From contig OX381708.1 of NCBI GenBank assembly GCA_947462335.1, positions 1,054,001 through 1,118,000 on the forward strand: 64,000 bases of DNA, given 5' to 3'. Numbering within the stretch: position 1 is the first letter of the stretch; every line of letters starts with the position of its first letter. Origin of the DNA: Harmothoe impar (Eukaryota; Annelida; Polychaeta; Phyllodocida; Polynoidae). Of the stretch, positions 28,101-40,100 are shown in pieces. The notes below the pieces were generated by a model. It was not told the DNA's origin. It did not search any database and saw nothing but the letters and a program-made list of their open reading frames with translations. Position numbers and translations under genes: made by a program.

Positions 28101-31100
28101 CAGGAACAGTTAGGGCAGTGACTACTGGGACTTACACAGGAACAGTTAGGGCAGTGACTACTGGGACTTACACAGGAACAGTTGGAGCAGTGACTACTGA
28201 GACTTACAGAGTAACAGTTAGAGCAGTGACTACTGGGACTTACACAGGAACAGTTAGGGCAGTGACTACTGGGACTTACACAGGAACAGTTAGAGCAGTG
28301 ACTACTGGGACTTACACAGGAACAGTTAGAGCAGTGACTACTGGGACTTACACAGGAACAGTTAGAGCAGTGACTACTGAGACACAGAGTAACAGAACAG
28401 TGACTACTGAGACACAGAGTAACAGAACAGTGACTACTGGGACACAGAGTAACAGAACAGTGACTACTGGGACACAGAGTAACAGAACAGTGACTACTGG
28501 GACACAGAGCTGGAACAGAGGTCCACTATACAGGGGGGCAGGCTGTCTGCTTCCTGCCTCCCCTCATAGATTCATTCACTCCCACTGCCTTCCTAGATAT
28601 CTCATAGATTTATACTTATATTTATATCTCATACTATAAAAACAGCTTGCAGTAACGCTGTATGACTCACCATACATTCAGTCACCTTATCCCATACTAT
28701 AAAAACAGCCTCCAGTATAGCTGCATGACTCACCATTTTGCCGAGTTCCTCGTGGAAGCAGATGTTTGTGATGATGGAGAGTGTGAAGATGACGGTCTTC
28801 TGGTTGCCGTGTGACATGAACATGAGCAGGGCCTTGTAGAAGGCCTTCACGTTCTCCTACAGAATAAAGTACAGACACATATAAAGTACTAGTGAGAGAC
28901 ATGGACCTTCTTGAAGGCCTTCACGTTCTCCTACAGAATAAAGTACAGACACATATAAAGTACTTGTGAGAGACATGGACCTTCTTGAAGGCCTTCACGT
29001 TCTCCTACAGAATAAAGTACAGACACATATAAAGTACTAGTGAGAGACATGGACCTTCTTGAAGGCCTTCACGTTCTCCTACAGAATAAAGTACAGACAC
29101 ATATAAAGTACTTGTAAGAGACATGGACCTTCTTGAAGGCCTTCACGTTCTCCTACAGAATAAAGTACAGACACATATAAAGTACTAGTGAGAGACATGG
29201 ACCTTCTTGAAGGCCTTCACGTTCTCCTACAGAATAAAGTACAGACACGTATGAAGTACTAGTGAGAGACATGGACCTTCTTGAAGGCCTTTACATTCTC
29301 CTACAGATGTTTATAAAGTATAGACAGACGAATACAATAATACTTGTAATGAAATAGTAAACGAGAGGGTGCCACACAGAAGTGATTGTGTCTTTATGAA
29401 TAGGGAGGGAGATTCCTTCATTCCATGTATAGTACATGATATAACTCACCATGTTCCATGTATAGTACATGATACAACTCACCATGTTCCATGTATAGAA
29501 CATGATATAACTCACCATGTTTCATGTATAGTATATAATCCATGTATAGTATTGTACTGTATATAATATAACTCACCATGTTCTTGACGTGGTTCTGCAC
29601 AGAGAAGTTGTGCCGGGTGAGGTTAGCCATGAGGCCGAGGCAGGGCTGGGTCAGCTCCGTCTCCTTCAGCTGTCTGTATGGGTGCAATCAGGAAACCGGG
29701 TCAACGCTCGTACAACCAGGTCAACGCTTGTACAACCGGGTCAACTCTTGTACAACCGGGTCAACGCTTGTACAACCATCAAACCGGGTCAACGCTTGTA
29801 CAACCATCAAACTGGGTCAACGCTTGTACAACCATCAAACCGAGTCAATGCTTGTACAACCATCAAACCGGGTCAACGCTTGTACAACCAGGAAACCGGG
29901 TCAACGCTTGTACAACCATCAAACTAGGTCAATGCTTGTACAACCATCAAACCGGGTCAACGCTTGTACAACCATCAAACCGGGTCAACGCTTGTACAAC
30001 CATCAAACCGGGTCAACGCTTGTACAACCATCAAACCGGGTCAACGCTTGTACAACCATCAAACTGGGTCAACGCTTGTACAACCATCAAACCGGGTCAA
30101 CGCTTGTACAACCGGGTCAACGCTTGTACAACCATCAAACCGGGTCAACGCTTGTACAACTGGGTCAACGCTTGTACAACCGGGTCAACGCTTGTACAAC
30201 CGGGTCAGACTGGGTCAACCTATGTACAACCGGGTCAGACGGGGTCAGTGTACAACCAGGTCAGACAGCTTCAGTGTACAACTGGGTCAGACGGGGTCAG
30301 TGTACAACCGGGTCAGACGGGGTCAGTGTACAACCGGGTCAGACGGGGTCAGTGTACAACCGGGTCAGACGGGGTCAGTGTACAACCGGGTCAGACGGGG
30401 TCAGTGTACAACCGGGTCAGACGGGGTCAGTGTACAACCGGGTCAGACGGGGTCAGTGTACAACCGGGTCAGACGGGGTCAGTGTACAACCGGGTCACAC
30501 AGGGTCAGTGTACAACCGGGTCACACGGGGCCAGTGTACAACCGGGTCACACGGGGTCAGTGTACAACCGGGTCAGACGGGGTCAGTGTACAACCGGGTC
30601 AGACGGGGCCAGTGTATAACCGGGTCAGACGGGGCCAGTGTACAACCGGGTCAGACGGGGCCAGTGTACAACCGGGTCAGACGGGGCCAGTGTACAACCG
30701 GGTCAGACGGGGTCAACCTGTGTACAATTGGGTTCATGTACAGTCATTAGAGAATCCGACAGGGTCTACCCATGTACAACCATCCTGACCCTATGGGGTC
30801 TACCCATGTACACCCATGCTGACCCTATGGGGTTGATACGCTCTCCTAGAAATGGTACGGTAATGTCACAGCATTGGCAAGTTAACTGCCCGTGCGGCAT
30901 CATTGCATCATGACAACAAATGTGACATGTCATGAGCCCGCAACACAACCGTGCACATGCAGACTGACGCTTCATGGTCATTGTCTTCATGATGCACTAA
31001 CACAGCGTCGCTCAGTAACTTGACTCTCTACAAGTGTATCAACCTGATAGGATTGACATCATGCATGAATGTAGCATGGGCAAGTTACTTATTCTGTATT

Positions 31101-34100
31101 AATGCATCACACACTATGCATCATACTACATCAGACGGTGAGGAAAAAGACCTGTCTCTTATTATGCAACAACTCACACGTTAGATCAACCATTTGATTT
31201 AGAAAGAAACAACAATATCGCTTTTAAAGCATGCAATATAGTTCATAGGAGGATCTGATCAACAAATTATGCCATTCTGAGATAATAGTCAATAGAGAAT
31301 TTAGAGAGGGAAGAGATGAACTGGGATCATGAACTAAGTAGGTTTAGCTTTAATCTTGACTGGGGAGAAGTTGAAGTTGAAATTGAAATTTCTTTTATTT
31401 ATCCTGGAAAATTACATTAGCCAAGGGCATGTTTTAATAATAATCCAGCTCTTGTGTTCTCGTAGGAACATACATTTTATAGTAGTATACTTTACAGGAG
31501 TGAGAGTAGATTAAACATTGACGTTGACCTTGCTTGAGGGAAGGGTGGAAATTATCTTTGACCTAGACTGCAGAGGAGTGAGTGGGTTTAGCCTAGACCC
31601 TGACTGGGTGACCTTGATAGTGGTGGGAAGGAGTGAGTAGGTTAGGCTTTGACCTTGAGGGTAGGGGAGTGAGCAATTTAGCTTTAACCCTTATTGGGAG
31701 ACCTTGGCAGTGGTGGGAAGCAGTAAGTTTAGCTTTGACCTTCAGGGTAGGGGTGTGAGTAGATGTAGCTTTGACCTTGACTGGGTGACCCTGACAGTAG
31801 TGAGAAGGAATGAGTAGGTTAGCTTTGACCTTGACCATGGGGGAGGGGAGTGAGTAGAAAGGGTGCGGAGAGTCTTACATGTGCTTGACGATGAACTTAA
31901 TGAGGTCATCGAGGTAGGTTTCTTGGTGAGATATTCTGCAGTTATAAGTGACCCTCTGCAGCAGCTTCACACACTGTAACAAACAACACGACACGTTACA
32001 CACAGAACCCGCTAAGGCTGCCACACGCCTCGCATGCCGTCAGGATGCATTCCTGCAGCCCAGGTGCTACATTCATGCATCATGCCCATCCTACAGGGTT
32101 TATACACTCCTGAAGGGTTAGCATAATGCATCAATGTAGCACTGACAGTAACTCAGTGATGCATTGGTGCATCATGACGGTGCATAACGATGACGGGTAA
32201 AAGTGGGCCTTGCTGCAACATGCCAGCCTTAAAGGGTTAAGGTAAAACAAGGCAAAGGAAAGAAAGTTATTTCAAGGTGTGAATTAAAGTTAAACTTCTG
32301 ACAGATGAGACATTTTCTTTTATAACAAGGTAATAAAAGTAACTTAAAGATACCTGGTGCTGTAGAGGACTGTTATAATGTTTACAGGGGGTTGCGAAAC
32401 TAAAACCTGCACCAGGTCAGTGAGAAGACTTCGGTGTCCAAGTGGATTAGATTATAGCTTATGTCATCAAACAAAACATTCACTTTTAAGTCTTTCTATA
32501 ATCTTATAGGTAGATATCAAACAAAATAAAAATACAAATAAAACAACTTCTACATGATAACCAAAGCAGTCTGCCCCTACCTGCTGAGTGCAGTTACTGA
32601 GTATAGTGGGGTGCAGTATGGTGGGGTGTGTTACTATAGTTACCTGCAGTATGGTGGGGTGTGTTACTATAGTTACCTGCAGTATGGTGGGGTGTGTTGC
32701 TATAGTAACCTGCAGTATGGTGGGGTGTGTTACTATAGTTACCTGCAGTATGGTGGGGTGTGTTACTATAGTTACCTGCAGTATGGTGGGGTGTGTTACT
32801 ATAGTTACCTGCAGTATGGTGGGGTGTGTTACTATAGTTACCTGCAGTATGGTGGGGTGTGTTACTATAGTTACCTGCAGTATGGTGGGGTGTGTTACTA
32901 TAGTTACCTGCAGTATGGTGGGGTGTGTTACTATAGTTACCTGCAGTATGGTGGGGTGTGTTACTATAGTTACCTGCAGTATGGTGGGGTGTGTTGCTAT
33001 AGTTACCTGCAGTATGGTGGGGTGTGTTACTATAGTTACCTGCAGTATGGTGGGGTCTGTTGCTATAGTTACCTGCAGTATGGTGGGGTGTGTTGCTATA
33101 GTTACCTGCAGTATGGTGGGGTCGGTGGGGGTGTGTGTATGTTGGTTGCTATAGTTACCTGCAGTATGGTGGGGTGTGTTACTATAGTTACCTGCAGTAT
33201 GGTGGGGTGTGTTGCTATAGTAACCTGCAGTATGGTGGGGTGTGTTACTATAGTTACCTGCAGTATGGTGGGGTGTGTTACTATAGTTACCTGCAGTATG
33301 GTGGGATGTGTTACTATAGTTACCTGTGGGGTGTGTTACTATAGGACGTATAACTGGACCTGTTATACGAGTAAATCAGAGGAGATGACAAACCCCACCC
33401 TCTGGTGGGATATGGACTAATGTTATCCGGTGGATGGTCAGCTCGGAGCGCCATCTGCAGGGTTGGTGTAGCACTTGAGCCAGCATATATAGCGGGCAGC
33501 CGACCGCTGCTCGTCCTCACAACCCCGCCGCACCTCCACAGGATAGCTCGACTAGAGACTCAGTATATAAAATTTTCTTGGGGGTTATCAAGGGGTTGGG
33601 GTTGGCGCCTGTAGATGAGTCTCTTCAGGATGAAGAGCCGGGAGCGTCTGTGTCTGACTTGTTAGATATGGTGGAGTCTCAGAGACGTCAGATAGACCTT
33701 TTAGTTTCCAAGTTTGGTAACATGAATCCTAACCCTGTCGTACCTACTCCACCAATCCCTCCCACTCCACCTGTAGTACCTACTCCGCCAGCCCCACCTG
33801 TCCCTGGGCCAGGTGCGCCTAGCCCTTCACCAGACCCCCTTCCTGGCCCTCAGGATCCTGCTAACCCGTTCTACAATTACCCACCTGTCAACCCTCTACC
33901 TGGTGGTGCGGGACCTGTTCATGTGGGACAAGCGGGTGTCAATCCTCAAGTCATTTATGTTCAGCAGGCGGGGGCGAATGACCTTCGGAGACGTAAGTTG
34001 AGATATTTTGACTTAGAAAGCTATTACTGCTACAGCAAGTCAGAGCATGACAGGTCTGTTGATGATCTGATAGCGGCCCTCATGGGGCTGGTGTCGTATC

Positions 34101-37100
34101 TCTCAGAGCAACACATGCCGGTTGACGGGTTGATGAAACATATACGGTTTGTCACTGAAAAGGCTAGAATATTCAAACCCATGGCTATCTTTCATTATGA
34201 TTTGGGAGTTAGAGAGAAGGCTGAATTTACAGGTGCATATACTTTAGGGTATGGCGACTGGGAGCTTTCCACTCGCTATCTGGGGGTTGAGAACCTCCTT
34301 CCCAGACCAGAGCCCCACAAGGCAGGGGGAGGGGGCAAGAGTAAGTCCAAAAAACAAGGGAGTACTATGCCTTCAGGTTACTGCTGGAGGTGGAATGTTG
34401 GTAAGGCGTGCCGACGCACGCCGTGCCCACACAAGCATATCTGCACCACGTGCTCGGGGGACCATACAAGCTTAGCTTGCACAGGTAATGCCCCCCCAGC
34501 TCAGGGATAGGATGATGGACAGCCAGGACATTCATTAGTTGTGACTAACAATATTCTTAGCTGCGGTGGGGGGCTAGGTTTAGAACCTGCCTCTCATTTC
34601 ACCGGTTCTGAGATAGCTCAGGGGCCGCCAGCGGCGAATGGGCTAACATGGTCTGCCCTCCTCCCTGGAGGGGGCTCTTTCAGTTCTTTGGAGTATCCCT
34701 CAGGCTTAGTGGCTAGCGCTAGGTCTGAGGGTGTAATAGGTGAATGTCCAGCTGTTTCCAATTCTAATTATTCCCTCTGTGCCAATTATGTTGGCGCAGT
34801 GGACGGCCATGTTATGGCCGGTGCTGATCCGTCGCCTGACCTAATTTTAGATCGGGCAGTCGGGCCTGAGCTGCCTTGTATACATGTAGCGGTGGGTGAT
34901 AATGTTGCCCCCAATTGCACTTGTGATGGTAAATTTGAGAATTCTAATTCCTTCAATGCCGGTGAGTCTGTCTGTGAATTTTTTGATTCTGATATGGTAG
35001 ACTTTAACTTGGATGCACTCTGTTCTAGTAATATTACTGAGGGGGTTGCGAGGGATAATTTAATTACCTCAACTATTAGTCAAAACTCTCATGTATTTTA
35101 CAGCTCCAGAAAATTCAGTCATCCTATTGATTATGGGCGTTGCTTTATGAAAGCCCCTGCGTCAGTTAAATGCTATGATGTCAATAATCCTGATGTAATT
35201 CCAGACTTATTCAGTGACGAATATTACCTTGGTTTGGACAGCGTGCAGGGAGACCTGTGTGGCCAGAGGTGTGTCCATACGGTTGGTGGTAACATGGCCC
35301 AGTTGAAGCCTTGTCATTTCTACAGAGAGGCCTACTTACATCCAGTGGGCCAGGATGTGGATGCAGATTACATCTATGAAGGTGTAGTAAGTGGGTTCAG
35401 AATTATGGATGAGGATGTCAATGCTAGCTATAACTGTACAAACTATCGCAGCATTAATCAACCTTTGTTTAAATGTCAAATGGATGATATTGTCTCCAGT
35501 GAGGCTGCGGAGGACAAGCTAAGCAGGGTGGAGTCCCCCCCCTTGTGTGTACACAGTTTGGGTGCTGTTCCTAAGAAAAATGGTAAGCTCAGGCCTATTG
35601 TGGATATGAAACGCCCTCTGTTGAGGAGTGTTAATATGTTTATGGATACAGTAGTTGAACCTTTTCATTACATTACTGTGTCTGATGTCTGCAGGAACCT
35701 CAAACCTGGCATGTTTTTATCTGTCGTAGATATTTCGGCCGCCTATAGGTCTGTTAATGTATTCCCTGACCATTCTGATTATCAGGGTATTATGTGGCCT
35801 AGTGAGGAGGGGGAGTATATCTATTATAAGGATAACTGCTTAGCGTTTGGGGCTAAGTCTAGCCCATACATATTTCAAATGCTCTCTGATTTTGTAGTGC
35901 GCTGTATGCGGAGGAGAGATTTTGAGAATACATACGGGTATTTGGACGACTTCATAGTATTAGGTGATGATGAGGCAGAATGTAAGTTGGCCTTGGGAGT
36001 CTTGATGAAGCTCCTTAGGTTTTTGGGATTTCATATTTCATATCCCAAACTTGTTGTTCCTGCACAATGTGTCACATACTTAGGCATCCAGATTGATGCT
36101 GTCCAGATGGAATTGTCCCTACCCCCAGATAAGTTGTCTAATTTGAAGGTGATGGTTGCTGAATTTGCGGCCAAAACAACGGCTACTAAGAAAGAGCTGC
36201 AAGTCCTGGCGGGACACCTGGCCCATGCGGCCACGGTTGTAAGTGGAGGTAGAACATTTTCCAGAAGGGTTATTAATCTTGTAAAGTTCCTCCCGGACTC
36301 ACCTAAACATGTTCGTCTCCCTGTATGGTTTTTTGATGATATTAAGTGGTGGTCTGCCTTTGTAGGGTTATTTAATGGTAAAGCTGCTATTGTTGACCAT
36401 TCCCCTACAGTTTTTGTTGCCACAGACTCGTCTATGTCGGGGTTTGGGGCGGTTAATGGTGACGAGGACTATTTACTAGGTTCTTGGGACTGCAAGTTTT
36501 TAAATCAGTCTGAGTTCTTGGTAGATGTGTCTTGTATCACGGGGCCCCCTGTCGGGCTCGCTGATGTAAACAACCCGGACATTAATCTATTGGAGCTGTG
36601 GCCTGTGGTTGCCGCGGCCCACCGTTGGTCGCATGAGTGGAAAACAAAAAATGTTCTAATTGAATCAGACAATACTCAGGTGGTTAGGATGTTGGCGACG
36701 GGTAGGAGCACATCTGTCGCTTGTATGAGATGGCTGAGAGAGCTGTTCTGGCTTTGCTTTGTGTATAATTTTAAAATTACTTGTAAATATATCTCTACAC
36801 ATGTTAATAGGGGCCCTGATTTTTTGTCTCGGGTTACTGACCCTAGGCTTGGGGGTAAATGTGCCCCACCTGAACTGACTATGCTTAATTCCAGGCTTAG
36901 AGGAGAGGGCTGCCTTGTACCAATCTTCCTGGATGGCTGAAAATACGATTCGTACGCGGAAAGTGCAGTGGAACCATTACTTTGATTTCTGTCGACTGCT
37001 GGGGGAGGTCCCCCCTACCTGCGTCTGAGCATCTGGTTATCATGTACTTGGCCTTCATGGCGGAGAGGTTTACATATACCTCCATTATCAATTATTTGTC

Positions 37101-40100
37101 TGCACTCTGGGTTCTACATAAAACTTATGGGTTTACATACCCGGACCCAGCAGGCTTTAGGATTAAAACTACTTTGGGTGGTATTAAGAGGAAGTTAGGG
37201 GATGCCAAGGTTCAGGCACATCCTCTTACTGTTACACATTTGTCATTGATCTTTTCTGTATTGGACTTTTCTGTTACAGAGGACATATATTTCTGGGCGG
37301 CGCTCCTGTTGGGGTTTCGCGCCCTCTTAAGAAAATCTAACCTGTTTGAGTCGGGCATGGCCCTGACTTGGGGTGATGTATCCTTCAAATCATGGGGGCT
37401 ACATGTCCTCATTAAGAAGTCAAAAACAATTCAGTATAGGCAGAGAGTTCATACCATTTATCTCTCTCAGTTGTCAGTTTCTAAATACTGTGTTAAACAT
37501 TACATCATGTTGTTGTCTGCGCTGGTAGACCATGTTTCACCCCATGACCATGTCTTGTCTTTTGAATCTAAAGGCAGGGTGGTTCGGGCTTCCTATAGGT
37601 GGTTTCAGGCGAGGCTGTCCAAATTGTCTAAAGGATTGGGACTCCCACACTTCACCTCTCACTCAATGAGGAGGGGAGGGGCATCAGCAATGGCTGAGGC
37701 TGGAATTTCACTGCAGGACCTCCAGGAAATTGGTGACTGGAGGAGTCTTCAGGTATTAGCTTATCTGCAGCGTTCGGAGGAGTCCACAGTGTGTCTGGAT
37801 CGTACTATGGCCCGGGCTGTCTTTGGCTAATTTCATGATTGGAGCTGCAATATCAGGATAGATACTGTGATTTTTTCTCTTGGCTTGTGCTTGGCTGTTG
37901 GCGAGTGAACTCCGTGTGATTATTGAATAAACTATGATTATCTATAGCTCATGTTTGGGTGAGCATATCACACAATAAATAATAATAACACTTGTCACTG
38001 CACTACGCCTTTGAGACTTATCATTTATTCATAGACGGGATTTAGGACGTATAACTGGACCTGTTATACGAGTAAATCAGAGGAGATGACAAACCCCACC
38101 CTCTGGTGGGATATGGACTAATGTTATCCGGTGGATGGTCAGCTCGGAGCGCCATCTGCAGGGTTGGTGTAGCACTTGAGCCAGCATATATAGGGGGCAG
38201 CCGACCGCTGCTCGTCCTCACAACCCCGCCGCACCTCCACAGGATAGCTCGACTAGAGACTCAGTATATAAAATTTTCTTTTGTTGGAGTGAACTCCGTG
38301 TGATTATTGAATAAACTATGATTATCTATAGCTCATGTTTGGGTGAGCATATCACACAATAAATAATAATAACACTTGTCACTGCACTACGCCTTTGAGA
38401 CTTATCATTTATTCATAGACGGGATTTAGTTACCTGCAGTATGGTGGGGTGTGTTACTATAGTTACCTGCAGTATGGTGGGGTGTGTTACTATAGTTACC
38501 TGCAGTATGGTGGGGTGTGTTACTATAGTTACCTGCAGTATGGTGGGGTGTGTTGCTATAGTTACCTGCAGTATGGTGGGGTGTGTTGCTATAGTTACCT
38601 GCAGTATGGTGGGGTCTGTTGCTATAGTTACCTGCAGTATGGTGGGGTCGGTTGGGGTGTGTGTATGTTGGTTGCTATAGTTACCTGCAGTATGGTGGGG
38701 TCGGTGGGGGTGTGTGTACATTGGTTGCTATAGTTACCTGCAGTATGGTGGGGTGTGTTACTATGGTTACCTGCAGTATGGTGGGGTGTGTTACTATAGT
38801 TACCTGCAGTATGGTGGGGTGTGTTACTATAGCTACCTGCAGTATGGTGGGGTGTGTTGCTATAGTTACCTGCAGTATGGTGGGGTGTGTTACTATAGTT
38901 ACCTGCAGTATGGTGGGGTGTGTTGCTATAGTTACCTGCAGTATGGTGGGGTGTGTTACTATAGTTACCTGCAGTATGGTGGGGTGTGTTACTATAGTTA
39001 CCTGCAGTATGGTGGGGTGTGTTACTATAGTTACCTGCAGTATGGTGGGGTGTGTTACTATAGTTACCTGCAGTATGGTGGGGTGTGTTACTATAGTTAC
39101 CTGCAGTATGGTGGGGTGTGTTACTATAGTTACCTGCAGTATGGTGGGGTCGGAGGGGGTGTGTACGTTGGTACGGAGGTAGTTGGCGAGGCACACAGTG
39201 ACGTGGAAGGTGCGGTGCAGCACGGCCCGGATCGCCTCCTCGTCACTCAGATTGTTCAGCAGCAACATGACACGCTGCGCCAGGCCCGGCTTCACCTACA
39301 GAGAATTATTGTGTGATTAAAATCACAAATGACCCAGGGCTTGGGTTAGGTGGGGTAAGAGGATATAAAACAAACAACAAACATTGGTCAAAACACCACT
39401 ACTCCCCACCCTGAAGAATGGCCCAAGGTCTCGTCATTCTTGGTGTGCATTATATAAAATATCAGAAACCTGCACCAGAGAGCTTATCGTATGTAAATAG
39501 GTTGAGTGATGCAGGTGCTCTAACAGTGAGTAAGGCGAGTTGCACAAAAAATAAGGCATACTCGGAAAAAATTTGTAGTTCATATAAGCCAATTTGTTTG
39601 ACAATGTTTGGGGGGGGGGGGGGGGGGGTCTGTTTATAGGCAACCCCCTCTCACTCAATAAAGACAAATTTAAAAGGTTGTGTATAAGCCTAACTCATGT
39701 GTAAACCGTCTTTTGACTTTGGATCGATCCTATTTATAAGCCGCACTGACGACCTGACTCGCGTAATAGCCGCGGTTTATATGGGAGAATTTACCGTAGT
39801 ACATTTTTGTACAACTAAATAGGGGCCTACACTACACAGTACAACTTACACCTACCTGGGGTCTCTACACTACACGGTACAACCTTACACCTACCTGGGG
39901 TCTCTACACTACACAGTACAACCTTACACCTACCTGGGGTCTCTACACAACACAGTACAACCTTACACCTACCTGGGGTCTCTACACAACACAGTACATG
40001 TACAACCTACCTGGGGTCTCTACACTACATGTACAACCTACCTGGGGTCTCTACACTACGCAGTACAACCTTACACCTACCTGGGGTCTCTACACTACAC

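Larger units (their letters stand above)
33344..38428 (+). mobile_element. Tyrosine-recombinase retrotransposon, Ngaro/PAT-like, 5,085 bp
   Basis: The element has split direct repeats in the order A1 (33344-33579), internal frames, B1 (37903-38044), A2 (38045-38280), B2 (38287-38428). A1 and A2 differ by one base in 236 (C/G near 33494); B1 and B2 are identical over 142. It codes for Gag, RT-RNase H and a tyrosine recombinase, and no integrase. No DAM-like methyltransferase was seen, which points to Ngaro rather than DIRS; the repeat layout fits Ngaro and PAT. Insertion is in a 33-bp minisatellite unit: the left flank ends TTACTATA and the right flank starts GTTACC, which together restore the unit with no target duplication, as expected for circle integration by a recombinase. 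Confidence 0.93.

Noticed and set aside
22316..28639. Long frames repeating [12 protein letters not shown] on the plus strand and [12 protein letters not shown] on the minus strand
   Set aside because: The 36-bp unit is a multiple of three, so any frame stays open. Both strands are open, which shows absence of coding constraint.
29578..30913. Possible repetitive protein ([15 protein letters not shown]...)
   Set aside because: Open in three frames on the plus strand over a 28/26-bp minisatellite, opposite to the CIP2A transcript and without start context or splice sites.
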